This document shows positions 25,752-34,843 of a stretch of 64,000 nucleotides of DNA, piece after piece. The stretch spans positions 21,364 through 85,363 of the forward strand of contig CAMDDZ010000014.1 of the NCBI GenBank assembly GCA_945893145.1, given 5' to 3'. Each line of letters opens with the position of its first letter. The stretch's first letter is position 1. The stretch comes from Rhodoplanes serenus. GTDB lineage: Bacteria > Pseudomonadota > Alphaproteobacteria > Rhizobiales > Xanthobacteraceae. Below the pieces are notes generated by a model, which was not told where the DNA came from, searched no databases, and was given only the letters and a program-made list of their open reading frames with translations. Made by a program: the position numbers and the translations under genes.

Positions 25752-26969
25752 TCACGCGCTCCGATAAAGCTTCGTCATCACGAATTCCCGGTGGCCGAGT
25801 GCTTCGGCGGCCGTGAGCCGGCCATTGGCGGTACGCACGATCATCTCGATCAGCGCATCGCCGGCCTGCGGGATGGTCATGTCGCGGCGCAGGATGCCGG
25901 ACACGTCCACGTCGATATGCTCGCCCATGGTGCGGATGGTTTTCGGATTGCCGCTGATCTTAATCACCGGCACGATCGGATTGCCGATCACGTTGCCCTG
26001 ACCGGTCGGGAAGGTGTGCACGGCGTAGCCGCCGGCCGCCATCAAGGTCACGCATTCGGCCGCGGCCGATGACGTGTCCATGTAATAGAGGCCGGCGCCC
26101 TTCTTCGGCGTCTCGGCCGGCAGCAGCACGTCGATATAGGTGCACTCGCGGCCGATCTTTTCGAGATTGCCGAGTGCCTTCTCCTCGATGGTGGAGAGGC
26201 CGCCCGCAATGTTGCCCTTGGTCGGCTGCGAGTCCGACAGGTCGTTGGTCTTGTGCGCCTGGATCACTTCGTCCTCGTAAGCTTGCCAGGTCTTCATCCA
26301 CTTTTCGCCGACCTTCTTGTTGACGGCGCGCGCCTTGGCGAGGTGCTCGCCGCCGGTGATCTCGGAGGTTTCGCCGAACACACCGTGAATGCCGCGCGGG
26401 ATCAGCTTGTCGTACATGTTGCCGACGGTCGGGCAGGAGGCGAGACCCGTGGTGGTGTCGCTCTCACCGCACTTGGTCGAAACCCAGAGATCGGAGATGT
26501 CGCACTCTTCGCGTTGCAGCTCCGACGCCATCTGCACGTATTGCTTGGCGACGTAGGAGGCTTTGGCGATGGTCGCGATGTCGCCGTGGCCTTCGATGCC
26601 GAAGCCGGTCACCGGCTTGCCGGTCTTGGCGATGCCATCGACCACGCGCTTGGTCCACTGGTCCTCGATGCCGATGACGACCACCGCCGCGACGTTCGGG
26701 TTGGCGCCGGTGCCGATCAGCGTGCGGAAATGCAGGTCGAGGTCCTCGCCGAATTGCAGCCGCCCGTAGGCGTGCGGCAGCGCCATGGTGCCCTTGATGT
26801 TGTTGGCGACCGCCTCACAGGCCGCGTTCGACAGATCGTCGAGCGGCAGGATGATGACGTGATTGCGTACGCCGACGCGGCCATTTTTGCGCCGCCAGCC
26901 CCAGAATGTGAGGTCTTGGTGGCCGTTCTTTTTCGCGACCGCTTTGCCGTTCTTTTTCGCCTTCGCCAT
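25752..26969 (-). CDS. UxaA family dehydratase, catalytic (large) part
   Basis: This 405-residue protein matches the C-terminal catalytic domain of altronate dehydratase / galactarate dehydratase (UxaA/GarD). After a lysine-rich N-terminus, '[20 protein letters not shown]' opens the domain. Cysteine- and His-containing motifs '[20 protein letters not shown]' and '[20 protein letters not shown]' are present. The start at 26969 has AAGGTG upstream. In many bacteria the SAF and catalytic parts are fused; here the SAF part is the separate upstream gene. A hydroxy acid dehydration is inferred. Confidence 0.92.
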   Translation of the reverse strand: MAKAKKNGKAVAKKNGHQDLTFWGWRRKNGRVGVRNHVIILPLDDLSNAACEAVANNIKGTMALPHAYGRLQFGEDLDLHFRTLIGTGANPNVAAVVVIGIEDQWTKRVVDGIAKTGKPVTGFGIEGHGDIATIAKASYVAKQYVQMASELQREECDISDLWVSTKCGESDTTTGLASCPTVGNMYDKLIPRGIHGVFGETSEITGGEHLAKARAVNKKVGEKWMKTWQAYEDEVIQAHKTNDLSDSQPTKGNIAGGLSTIEEKALGNLEKIGRECTYIDVLLPAETPKKGAGLYYMDTSSAAAECVTLMAAGGYAVHTFPTGQGNVIGNPIVPVIKISGNPKTIRTMGEHIDVDVSGILRRDMTIPQAGDALIEMIVRTANGRLTAAEALGHREFVMTKLYRSA

Positions 26970-26987
26970 GGGGCTCACCTTTCCTCT

Positions 26988-27030
26988 GTCATTGGGGCAC
27001 TCGCTTCGCTCGGCCGGGATGACGGCCGAG
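26988..27030. repeat. Fragment of a dispersed intergenic repeat
   Basis: The sequence TCGCTTCGCTCGGCCGGGAT and the following GACGGCCGAG match the AGCCGAGCGAAGCGA segment of the repeat at 13538-13659 in inverse orientation. It lies between the two UxaA genes. Confidence 0.5.
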
Positions 27031-27039
27031 CCGAGGGGC

Positions 27040-27327
27040 TCACCACCGCTTGGTCTTGATATTGTGGACGTGGACGTGCTCGCCCTTGGCGATCTTGGCC
27101 TTGGCGATGCCGACGTCCTGGCCGTACTTCCAGATCGTGTCGCCCTTCTTGATATCCACAAGAGCGACCTTGTGGCCGATCGGCACGTCCATCTTGGCTT
27201 TCAGCTTGAACGACGAATTGTCGTGCGTGACGACGCACAGCATGTCGGTGCCCTTTTTCAGGCCTTCGATCACGACGACCCCGACGGTGTCTTTGTTGTC
27301 GTGAACGAGAAGTTGTGGGATGGCCAT
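27040..27327 (-). CDS. UxaA family dehydratase, SAF (small) subunit
   Basis: This 95-residue protein contains a SAF domain as found at the N-terminus of UxaA/GarD dehydratases: '[20 protein letters not shown]', '[20 protein letters not shown]' and '[14 protein letters not shown]'. The conserved 'KGEHVHVHN' histidines are near the C-terminus. The gene precedes the catalytic part by 70 bases, with a dispersed-repeat fragment between. It is the first gene of the minus-strand UxaA-YeiH-Ldh run. Confidence 0.9.
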   Translation of the reverse strand: MAIPQLLVHDNKDTVGVVVIEGLKKGTDMLCVVTHDNSSFKLKAKMDVPIGHKVALVDIKKGDTIWKYGQDVGIAKAKIAKGEHVHVHNIKTKRW

Positions 27328-27453
27328 CGCAGTCCTCGGCTCGAAATGGAGAGATTTCTTCTATAGGACAGCCTGCGGGGGAGTCGAGCGCCCTGTCCCA
27401 AGCTGGTGGGCTTGGCATATGTTGTCTGTGGGCGGCTGAGCGGAGAATCGGAA

Positions 27454-28344
27454 ATGAATCCACATATGTCCGTGCCGATAGCCCCGCCGCTCGATTACGT
27501 CCTGGTGCCTGACGCCTTCAAACTCCCGCCAGGCCTGAACTTCGGCGGCACCTCCGGCATCGCGCTCAACTCCAAAGGCCATATTTTTGTGCTGCACCGC
27601 GGCCCGCAGCCGCTGATGGAATTCGATGCCGACGGCAATTTCATTCGCGGCTGGGGCGACGGCATGTTCGAGCGCCCGCATGGGCTGCGGATCGACGCGC
27701 AAGACAACATCTGGACCACCGATGTGGCGGCGCATGTCGTTTACAAGTTCAACCCCGCTGGACGGATCGTGATGGTGCTCGGGGTGAAGGGCCGCGCTGG
27801 CGAGGTGCACGAGTTCGGTCATCTGCGGCTGTTCCACGAACCGAGCGACGCGGCGGTCGGACCGAGCGGCGACCTTTATGTGTTGCAAGGTCACGGCAAG
27901 GCCGAGTCGCGCGTGCTGAAATTCGACCGCGACGGCAACTTTGTCAAAACGTGGGGCAAGACTGGCAAGGAGTCCGGCGAGTTCAACGTGCCCCATTCGA
28001 TCGTGTTCGACGCCAAGGGGCTGCTGTACATCGCCGACCGCAGCAACGGCCGTATTCAGGTGTTCGACCACGACGGCAATTATGTCCGCGAGTCGAAGCA
28101 CCCCGGTCCGCCCTGCGGGCTATTCATGACCGACGATCAATTCATCTGGCTGGCGCACGGTCACATGGGCCGCATCATGAAGCTCGATCTCGCCGGCAAC
28201 GTGCTGGGCGAAATCCCCGGCACCGGGCCGGGCAAGGGCACCGGCCAGTACGGCGAAGCGCACTACATCGCGGTCAGCAAACGCGGCGAGATTTTCGTCG
28301 CCGACACGCTGAACTGGCGGGTGTTGAAGTATGTGCGGCGATAA
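27454..28344 (+). CDS. NHL-repeat six-bladed beta-propeller protein
   Basis: This 296-residue protein is built of NHL-type repeats with recurring 'FDADGNFIRGWG', 'FDRDGNFVKTWGKTG' and 'FDHDGNYVRE' motifs. It resembles peptidyl-alpha-hydroxyglycine lyase-like or lactonase-like propellers. No signal peptide is visible, so it is probably cytoplasmic. ATG 27454 follows CGGAGAATCGGA. It is divergent from the UxaA run and convergent with a Bug gene 9 bases away. The role is unknown. Confidence 0.85.
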   Translation: MNPHMSVPIAPPLDYVLVPDAFKLPPGLNFGGTSGIALNSKGHIFVLHRGPQPLMEFDADGNFIRGWGDGMFERPHGLRIDAQDNIWTTDVAAHVVYKFNPAGRIVMVLGVKGRAGEVHEFGHLRLFHEPSDAAVGPSGDLYVLQGHGKAESRVLKFDRDGNFVKTWGKTGKESGEFNVPHSIVFDAKGLLYIADRSNGRIQVFDHDGNYVRESKHPGPPCGLFMTDDQFIWLAHGHMGRIMKLDLAGNVLGEIPGTGPGKGTGQYGEAHYIAVSKRGEIFVADTLNWRVLKYVRR

Positions 28345-28353
28345 CGGTCTCGT

Positions 28354-29325
28354 TTATTTGCGCCGCACTCCGGCCATGTCGACCATCTGCGCGTAGACCG
28401 GCATGTCCTTGCGTATGCTCGCGATGGCTTCATCCTGCGTGGTGCCAACGGAATCGATGCCGAGATTCGCGAAAATCTTGATGATGTCCGGGTCGCGGGC
28501 GATGACCCGCAAGGCTGCGGCGAGACGGTCGATGACCTCCTTCGGCACACCGCTGCCCACCGCATACCCGTTCCACGCGATGTATTCGAAGCCCGGAATG
28601 GTTTCCGCCACCGTCGGGACATTGGGAAGTTGCGGCATGCGCTGCGGCGTCGACACCGCCAGCGCCTTCACGGTGCCGGCTCGCGTGGGCTCGATCAGGT
28701 CGGACGAATTGCCGAAGTGCATCTGCACCGACTTCGACAGCACGGCTGTCAGCGCCGCCTGGCCGCCGCCAAACGGAACATGCACCATGTCGAGCTTTTC
28801 CTTGCCCGCCAGATAGGCCGTCGACAGGTGGTTGTTGGTGGCCGGACCGCCGCTCGAATAGGTGATCTTGCCGGGGTTGGCCCGCGCGTAATCGATGAAC
28901 TCGCGCAGCGTGGAGTAGGGCGCATCCTTGTCGACCACCATCACCATGCCGTTGGTGCCGGTGATGCTGAGGGGCACGAGGTCCTTCAAAGGTTCGTAGT
29001 TCACCTTCTGCGCCAGCGGCAGGACGGTGAAGATGGTGCTGCCGAGAAACAGCAGCGTGTAGCCGTCACGCGGCGCGTTCAGCGCATAATCGACGCCGAT
29101 CGCGCCGCCGGCGCCAAGCTTGTTCTCGATGACAAAGGTCTGCCCAAGCATCTTGCTGAGCCGATCGGCGGTCATGCGTGCCATCGTGTCCGTGACGCCT
29201 CCGACGCCGTAGGGCACCACCACCTTGACGGTGCGGCTCGGCCATTGCTGAGCAGCGGAAGGCTGCGCCGATAGCGCAAACGCCACGCATGCGCTCATCG
29301 CTGCGAGCCATTGTTTGAATTTCAT
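28354..29325 (-). CDS. Bug/TctC-type substrate-binding protein
   Basis: This 323-residue binding protein has a Sec signal peptide ending at 'SAQPSAAQQ' and the family start 'WPSRTVKVVVPYGVGGVTDT'. 'YALNAPRDGYTLLFLGSTIF' and 'SSGGPATNNHLSTAYL' are typical. The start at 29325 has GGAGACGACA upstream; an in-frame ATG at 29337 is also possible. It lies 38 bases downstream of the RidA-type gene on the same strand. No TctA/TctB is present. Confidence 0.92.
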   Translation of the reverse strand: MKFKQWLAAMSACVAFALSAQPSAAQQWPSRTVKVVVPYGVGGVTDTMARMTADRLSKMLGQTFVIENKLGAGGAIGVDYALNAPRDGYTLLFLGSTIFTVLPLAQKVNYEPLKDLVPLSITGTNGMVMVVDKDAPYSTLREFIDYARANPGKITYSSGGPATNNHLSTAYLAGKEKLDMVHVPFGGGQAALTAVLSKSVQMHFGNSSDLIEPTRAGTVKALAVSTPQRMPQLPNVPTVAETIPGFEYIAWNGYAVGSGVPKEVIDRLAAALRVIARDPDIIKIFANLGIDSVGTTQDEAIASIRKDMPVYAQMVDMAGVRRK

Positions 29326-29363
29326 TGTCGTCTCCATCGTTTTGATCGCGGCGCGGCGGATGC

Positions 29364-30674
29364 TCAAGGAACGTAAACCCACAAATCGACCTGCAGCTGT
29401 GCGTCCGGCACCGGAAGCCACGGCACCTCGATGGGCGAGAGCGGCAGCGGCATGCCGCCGGTCGCCTCCGACCAGACTTCGAGTGTCGCCGGAAGGTCTG
29501 CGAGATCGGCGTGATACTGCTGAATGCGGACCGCGTTTTTGAGGCTGGTGCCGGCGGCCCGGCAGATCGTTTCCGCTTGCGCCAGGATTTCTTGCAACTC
29601 GGCTTTCACCGGCATCGCATAGAACGGCTGCGCCGGATCGGCTTTGGCCTCCGGTACCAGCGCGCCATCGCGCACCGCCATCAGGCCGGAGATGAGCAGC
29701 AGGTCGCCGGCGCGGATCGCGGTAGAGCCGCCTTGAAACAGCGGCGGGATCGGCGCGACCACCTGCTTTTTGGTTTTGCCGTCCTTGGCGAGCGCGATGG
29801 TGTTGATCTCGATGCGCAGCTCGGCCTGGATGAATCCGGGTGTCGCGGTTGCGATGATCGTCGTCGCGGGCTCCACCGGAAAGTGCTGGGCCCAGACCTG
29901 GCGGAAGCCCGGAATGTCCTCCTGGTCGCGCAGATAAACTTGCGCCTTCACCACCGTATCCAAACCGGCGTTGACGGCTTCCAGCGTCGGCTTGAGCTTT
30001 CTTTTGATGATGAAATCGGTCTCGAGCATGATCGGCGTGCCCTTCCAAAGGCCGTGGGCACGCCGCGCTTCGGGATCGACCGGCAGATCTTTTTCGTCGC
30101 GCGCCTCGGCGGTCTGGCCCGGCACGAAGCGGAAATCGCCGGCGCTCAGCGCCGGGCTGTATCCGGAGCTGGCGTGGATCTTATAAGCGCCAGCTTTCGT
30201 CTCGTGTTGGACGTCGAAGCCCTTGCCCGGAATGGCCGCCATCACCTGCACTTCCATGGTCTGTCCGGTGCGGGCAAAGCGGCGATGAATATTGGACGTC
30301 GAAGGCGGGATTTTGCCTTTGAAGAATTCGCGCCGGGTCTGGTGGTAGCCGTCCACGACATTCGGCGAGGTGTAATATTGATCGATTCGGACCACATGGC
30401 TCGGGCTCGATCCGCCTGCGGCGAGCACCTCGGCGACGTTCTGAAAGATGCGCCGTGCTTCGCGGTGCGACTTCGACGGACCGTCGAATGGATGTCCGAA
30501 CCGCAGCACATCCGGCGCCATGGCGTGAACGTAGTCCGTGCCGCATTGCCCAGTTGCGAACAGCCATCGTCCGGCCCGAACGCCGCGCGCCCAGCGGTGT
30601 GGGGTGCCCGGAACCGCGGCCGGCAGGATGGCCTCGATCGCGGCTGATGCGGGTACTTTTTTCTTGGAGCTCAT
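29364..30674 (-). CDS. Three-domain RidA (YjgF/YER057c/UK114) family protein
   Basis: This 436-residue protein has three RidA-like modules in tandem: about residues 20-155 ('RWLFATGQCGTDY'), 165-295 ('LETDFIIKRKLKPTLEAVNA', 'PATTIIATATP') and 300-436 ('AGDLLLISGLMAVRDGALVP', 'NAVRIQQYHADLADLPATLE'). RidA proteins are usually about 130 residues and form trimers that hydrolyse enamine/imine intermediates; this looks like a covalent trimer. The first two modules are divergent. It may detoxify a reactive imine of the neighbouring nitroreductase or Bug-fed pathway. Confidence 0.85.
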   Translation of the reverse strand: MSSKKKVPASAAIEAILPAAVPGTPHRWARGVRAGRWLFATGQCGTDYVHAMAPDVLRFGHPFDGPSKSHREARRIFQNVAEVLAAGGSSPSHVVRIDQYYTSPNVVDGYHQTRREFFKGKIPPSTSNIHRRFARTGQTMEVQVMAAIPGKGFDVQHETKAGAYKIHASSGYSPALSAGDFRFVPGQTAEARDEKDLPVDPEARRAHGLWKGTPIMLETDFIIKRKLKPTLEAVNAGLDTVVKAQVYLRDQEDIPGFRQVWAQHFPVEPATTIIATATPGFIQAELRIEINTIALAKDGKTKKQVVAPIPPLFQGGSTAIRAGDLLLISGLMAVRDGALVPEAKADPAQPFYAMPVKAELQEILAQAETICRAAGTSLKNAVRIQQYHADLADLPATLEVWSEATGGMPLPLSPIEVPWLPVPDAQLQVDLWVYVP

Positions 30675-30745
30675 GATCCAGTCAGGATGGCCGCGATCCA
30701 GGCCGTGAACAAGACATCACGCAAGATGCAGGCCATGCGTTTGGG

Positions 30746-31597
30746 CTAATCGAGATTGAAGCCCTTCTTCCTGACGAACGCCCCGAAGTCCGGCCGCTGC
30801 GGCACGCCGTATTGCCGAGCCTTGTCCTCCGACCAGCCGTAGAACGCGACGTCGCCCCAGCGCGCCGGATCGCGCGGCTTGTAGGGATGGATGGCGGCGC
30901 GGCGCTTGTCATAGGCGTCGATGCGCGCCGCGAGATCGCCTTCGTCATAACGGCCTTGATGCAGCGTACTTTCGAGGCCGAGCCGTGCGCTGGCGTGGCC
31001 CGCGTCCGAGGGCCAGCCCACGCATAGGCCGGCAACCGGGATCACCCGCTGCGGCAGCTTCAGCATGTCGCTGACCTTCTGCGAGTGGTCGCGGATCACG
31101 CTGATCGGGCAGGTGCCGAGGCCGACCGCATCGGCGGCGGCGATGAACGTGGCCAGCACGATCCCGGCATCGACCGCGGCGTTGAAGAACTGGTCGAGAT
31201 GATCGTTGGGGAACGGCTTGCCGCGCATCCGCGCGATCTCCGGCAGGCGGCGGCCGTTGGCGAGGAACACCAGGAAGGCCGGCGCCGAGCGGATGAACGG
31301 CTGATCCGGGATCAGATCGGCAATGACGTTCTGCTCGGGTTTTTCCAGAATCACGATGTCGGCTTGCTGCAAGTCGCTCTTGCTGGGCGCGGAGAGTGCA
31401 CAGGCGCACAACAGGCGCAGCAGCGCCGGATCGACCGTGCGATCGGCGTAGCGCCGCTGCACCCGCCGTCCCGCCATGCGGGCGAGCGCGTCGAGGCCCG
31501 GGAGGTTCTCGTCGACGGGCAACGTCTCGCCGAAGCGCCGGCTGAGCGCATCGCGGAGGGCTTTGGCATGTTCAGGGCTTGGCTCGGGGCTTGGCAT
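30746..31597 (-). CDS. Nitroreductase family protein
   Basis: This 283-residue flavoprotein has an N-terminal extension of about 45 residues before 'RMAGRRVQRRYADRTVDPAL', where the FMN-phosphate arginines of the family are found. 'SAPSKSDLQQADIVIL' and 'GLGTCPISVIRD' follow, with a helical C-terminal part. Members reduce nitro, quinone or flavin-like substrates. The start at 31597 lies only 43 bases from the divergent SdhB gene, so the two may share a control region. Substrate unknown. Confidence 0.87.
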   Translation of the reverse strand: MPSPEPSPEHAKALRDALSRRFGETLPVDENLPGLDALARMAGRRVQRRYADRTVDPALLRLLCACALSAPSKSDLQQADIVILEKPEQNVIADLIPDQPFIRSAPAFLVFLANGRRLPEIARMRGKPFPNDHLDQFFNAAVDAGIVLATFIAAADAVGLGTCPISVIRDHSQKVSDMLKLPQRVIPVAGLCVGWPSDAGHASARLGLESTLHQGRYDEGDLAARIDAYDKRRAAIHPYKPRDPARWGDVAFYGWSEDKARQYGVPQRPDFGAFVRKKGFNLD

Positions 31598-31640
31598 GGG
31601 CGGGCGTTCCGGTATTCATGGGGCGGGGAAGCATTCTGTC

Positions 31641-32369
31641 ATGGCCGAAGGTTCCGAAGCGATGCTCTCGGTGGAGGTCTGGCGCGGCACGGAAGCGGGC
31701 GCGTTCCAGACCTTTCGCGTGCCGCAGCGCGCGCACCAGACCATCCTCGACGTGGTGACCGAGATCCAGCGCGATCTCGACGCGACGTTGTCCTACCGCT
31801 TCGCCTGCCGGGTCGGCATGTGCGGCTCCTGCGCCATGGTGGTGAACGGCCGCCCGCGCTGGACCTGCCGCACGCGCGTCAGTGAGGTGGTGAGCCCCGA
31901 CGGCGCGTTGCGGCTCGAGCCGCTGCGCAACTTCACGGTGGTGAAGGACTTGGCCGTCGAGATGACCACGTTCTTCGACAAATGGCGCGACGCCAAAGGC
32001 TCCTTCGACCCGGGTGACGCCAGGGCGGACTTCCACGTCGTGCCGCCCGCTAGCACGGAGCGGCAGGCGGCCGACGCCGGCATCGAATGCATCGGCTGCG
32101 GCGTCTGCTATTCGGCTTGCGACGTGGTGGCTTGGGACAAGGATTATCTCGGCCCCGCCGCGCTCAACCGAGCCTGGACCTTGGTCAATGACGTGCGCGA
32201 CGGCGGCAACGACGCGCGGATCGCCGCGGTGTCGGGCAGCGCCGGCTGCCACGCCTGTCACGCTCACATGAACTGCACGGAATTCTGCCCGCGCGGCATC
32301 GCACCGACCTATTCGATTGCAGGGCTGAAGCGCGCCATGATGACGCGTGCGCTGCGGAGACGGCCGTGA
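31641..32369 (+). CDS. Succinate dehydrogenase / fumarate reductase iron-sulfur subunit
   Basis: This 242-residue protein has all the cluster ligands of SdhB/FrdB: [2Fe-2S] C56, C61, C64, C76; [4Fe-4S] C150, C153, C156 and C216; [3Fe-4S] C160, C206, C212. The spacing matches E. coli SdhB almost exactly. The ATG at 31641 is followed by 'MAEGSEAMLSVEVWRG'. Two short membrane-anchor genes follow with 4-base overlaps. No flavoprotein gene is adjacent; the only SdhA-type gene in the window is about 7.5 kb downstream at 39863-41587. Confidence 0.93.
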   Translation: MAEGSEAMLSVEVWRGTEAGAFQTFRVPQRAHQTILDVVTEIQRDLDATLSYRFACRVGMCGSCAMVVNGRPRWTCRTRVSEVVSPDGALRLEPLRNFTVVKDLAVEMTTFFDKWRDAKGSFDPGDARADFHVVPPASTERQAADAGIECIGCGVCYSACDVVAWDKDYLGPAALNRAWTLVNDVRDGGNDARIAAVSGSAGCHACHAHMNCTEFCPRGIAPTYSIAGLKRAMMTRALRRRP

Positions 32370-32695
32370 CCGCCTGGATGTTCCTGTTGCAGCGCGCGTC
32401 GGCCGCGGTGCTGGCGTTCGCGGTGTCGGTGCATCTCGCCACCATCCTCTACGCGGTGCGCGGCGGGCTGACGGCGGGCGAAGTGCTGGCACGCACGCGC
32501 GGCAACGGCTGGTTCCTCGCTTTCTATCTGCTGTTCGTCGTCGCCGTGACGCTGCACGCGCCGATCGGGCTGCGCAACATCCTGCGCGAATGGACGCCCT
32601 GGCGCGGCCGCTCGCTCGACGTGGCGCTGGCGCTGTTCGCGCTCGTGCTGCTGGGGTTCGGCACGCGTGCGGCGTTCGCCGTGTACCTGACATGA
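32366..32695 (+). CDS. Succinate dehydrogenase membrane anchor-like subunit (first)
   Basis: This 109-residue protein has three hydrophobic segments and a GTG start that overlaps the SdhB stop (GTGA). 'LQRASAAVLAFAVSVHLATI' and 'LHAPIGLRNILREWTPWRG' contain the histidines expected for heme or quinone sites (compare H-x3-G-x-R/N in SdhC/FrdC). It is weakly conserved and could be SdhC- or SdhD-type. It is coupled to the next membrane gene. Confidence 0.8.
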   Translation: MTAWMFLLQRASAAVLAFAVSVHLATILYAVRGGLTAGEVLARTRGNGWFLAFYLLFVVAVTLHAPIGLRNILREWTPWRGRSLDVALALFALVLLGFGTRAAFAVYLT

Positions 32696-33033
32696 TCCGC
32701 GCCTCGCACAAGCAGCCTGGCTTTCTCGCGGCGCTCCTGCACCGACTCGCCGGCATCGCTCTCGCGGTGTTCCTGCCTATTCATTTTCTGGCGCTGGCGA
32801 CCGCACTCAATGGCGCCGATGCGCTCGATTCTTTCCTTAAGGCCACGGCGCATCCGCTGCTGAAATTCTCCGAAGGCGCCATCGTGGTCGCGCTGGCGCT
32901 CCACATGGCGCTCGGGCTGCGCGTGCTGGCGGTTGAATTTCTGCCGCTGCGCGAGCGCACCCGCGTCGTGGTCTCGCTCTGCCTGGCGGCGGGCTTTGCG
33001 GTCGGATTACTTTTTCTGCTCAACGCCGGCTGA
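32692..33033 (+). CDS. Succinate dehydrogenase cytochrome b-like membrane subunit (second)
   Basis: This 113-residue protein with three membrane segments carries 'LLHRLAGIALAVFLPIHFLA' (compare His-Arg-x-Ser/Ala-Gly of SdhC) and 'LALHMALGLRVLAVEF', which holds the likely heme-ligand histidine. The ATG overlaps the previous stop by 4 bases. The stop (TGA, 33031-33033) is directly abutted by the stop of the convergent AcnX gene, so the sequence at the joint reads TGATCA. It ends the three-gene sdhB-anchor-anchor unit. Confidence 0.83.
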   Translation: MIRASHKQPGFLAALLHRLAGIALAVFLPIHFLALATALNGADALDSFLKATAHPLLKFSEGAIVVALALHMALGLRVLAVEFLPLRERTRVVVSLCLAAGFAVGLLFLLNAG

Positions 33034-33444
33034 TCAGAGTACCCGGATGAACGGCCGCTCGGCGGAGGGGTCTATCTCGACCTGCGCGCCGTTTGGGATC
33101 GCTTGCGTGATGTCACAATCGAAGCCTGAGATCATGGTGAAGTCGGCGAGCGCTGCGCCTTGCGCCATGATCGGGTTGACGGCGTTGAGCACCAGCGCCG
33201 CCGGCATCACGCCGCGCGACTGCATCTCATAGAGCATCCAGGCGGTGGCGACGCCGCCCTTCGCCGCATCCAGCACCAGCACGCGGCCGACGTAGCTCTC
33301 GCCCGCGAGCTTGTGCTCCGGCCGCGAGAACGTGCCCTTGATGCGATCGAGGTCGTAGCGTGCCGAGAAGCCATCCTTGGCGACCAGCGCTTGGCCTTGC
33401 AGCTTGCGGCCCATGCCGGCCGTGGCGTGGAAAATCTTGCTCAT
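33034..33444 (-). CDS. Aconitase X swivel domain protein (DUF126, AcnX small subunit)
   Basis: This 136-residue protein matches the AcnX/DUF126 swivel domain: 'FSRPEHKLAGESYVGRVLVL', 'AAKGGVATAWMLYEMQ', 'ALVLNAVNPIMAQGAALADF'. Together with the large subunit it forms an AcnX enzyme; characterised bacterial members dehydrate cis-3-hydroxy-L-proline. The start overlaps the end of the large-subunit gene by 4 bases. No proline racemase or ornithine cyclodeaminase gene is next to it, so the substrate here is open. Confidence 0.9.
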   Translation of the reverse strand: MSKIFHATAGMGRKLQGQALVAKDGFSARYDLDRIKGTFSRPEHKLAGESYVGRVLVLDAAKGGVATAWMLYEMQSRGVMPAALVLNAVNPIMAQGAALADFTMISGFDCDITQAIPNGAQVEIDPSAERPFIRVL

Positions 33445-34685
33445 GCGAGCTTCCCGCCAGCGCAGGCCGCCGTGATGCAGGCCTCCATCGACAGCAGCGC
33501 CGGCTTGTAGCCGTAGCCGCCGAGGATGTTGGTGAGCTTCGCCGAGTTGGTGGCGAGCCGCTTCCAGCCGTTCGCCTCCGCCATCTCGCGCGCGTAGCTC
33601 TGGTAGAAGCACATGCCGGACAGCACGGTGCCGCCGGCGCCCTCGATCCGTTTGGTGATGCCCATACGATCGGCGTCGGGCTTCACCTGCGGGCTGGTGA
33701 TCACCAACGTCGGGATTGTGGCGCGCCGGCCATCGAGCAAATCGGCCACCTGCCGCATCTCGATCAGGCTCAATTGCGGGGCCGAGAACACCACCAGGTC
33801 GACCGTATCGATCTGCCGTACATAGCTCGCCTGGAAGGCGCGAACATCGGCTTCGCCGACATCGTGCGTGCGCAAGTCCGCGCCGGTATCGACCACGTCG
33901 CCAAGCCGCTGCGCCTCCGGCGTGATGCCGGCCATATGAAACATTGCGAGCGAGCCATAGCTCGCCGCGGCCGCGCCGAAGTGTTTCATCTCGTCGGGGC
34001 CTGGCACCCGATCGAGCCCGACCACCACCGGCACCTGCCAGTAATCGCCCGCCAGGCGCCCGACAATGCCGCCGAGCGCGCCCCAGTCGTTGAGTTCGCG
34101 CGGTGTCCAGCTCACCTGCACGACCAGCGTCGCGCGCCGGTGCCGATCGAGATGATAGCCGTAGCGCGGCGTGCGGCCGGTGAGGCCCGCGCTCAGCGCC
34201 GAGGGGCCGCCCTCGAAGTTCGAACGCGCCCCGCACACGCTGTTGCCGTAGATCGTGACGCCGGTGTCGCCGAAGGCGCAGTGCTCGCGGAGCACCGGCG
34301 CCATGATGGTTTGGTAGTTGATGCAGGTGTCGGTCATCAGCACGCCGAGCGCCTCGAATGCCGCGATGGCGCGGCGCTCCAGATCGAGCATCCAGGGCTG
34401 GTGCTTGAGCTTGTGGGCCGCGGCGAAATCGGTGCCGCGCGGATCGGTGATGGTGGGGATGCGCACGCGGCGCTGCTTTTCGGGTAGCTTCGCCCAGCGT
34501 TCGAGCCATTCGACACCGGCGGCGCCGAGCGACTCGGTGTCGGCCATGATGTGGGCCTGGGTGACCGGGACGAAATCCTCCGCGCCGAGATAGCTGCCGA
34601 CCTTGATCTGGTGCTCGATCGCCCATTGCGCGACGGGGCCGAAATCGCCCGCCCGCATGGCTTGTTCTTCGTCGTTCAGGCGCAT
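33441..34685 (-). CDS. Aconitase X catalytic protein (DUF521, AcnX large subunit)
   Basis: This 414-residue protein is the aconitase-fold partner of the DUF126 subunit. Family landmarks include 'PTITDPRGTDFAAAHKLKHQ', 'TDTCINYQTIMAPVLREHC', 'IYGNSVCGARSNFEGGPSAL' and 'CFYQSYAREMAEANGWKRLA'; these carry the cysteines expected for the Fe-S site. The ATG at 34685 is preferred to the longer frame, since the first 70 upstream codons are not conserved-looking. It is divergent (158 bases) from a Bug-fumarase transcript. Confidence 0.9.
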   Translation of the reverse strand: MRLNDEEQAMRAGDFGPVAQWAIEHQIKVGSYLGAEDFVPVTQAHIMADTESLGAAGVEWLERWAKLPEKQRRVRIPTITDPRGTDFAAAHKLKHQPWMLDLERRAIAAFEALGVLMTDTCINYQTIMAPVLREHCAFGDTGVTIYGNSVCGARSNFEGGPSALSAGLTGRTPRYGYHLDRHRRATLVVQVSWTPRELNDWGALGGIVGRLAGDYWQVPVVVGLDRVPGPDEMKHFGAAAASYGSLAMFHMAGITPEAQRLGDVVDTGADLRTHDVGEADVRAFQASYVRQIDTVDLVVFSAPQLSLIEMRQVADLLDGRRATIPTLVITSPQVKPDADRMGITKRIEGAGGTVLSGMCFYQSYAREMAEANGWKRLATNSAKLTNILGGYGYKPALLSMEACITAACAGGKLA

Positions 34686-34843
34686 CGCGGTTTTCTGCTC
34701 TGGCGCAGCAGGAATTTGAAACGGCCATTCTTGGATAGCACCTATGCGGCCTGTGACAAGACCCGGCGGCAATGCGTCACTTGCTTGCGCGATGTCCGAA
34801 CGCCATGATCGCACCAAACAACGATCGTCTAGGGAGAAGCACA

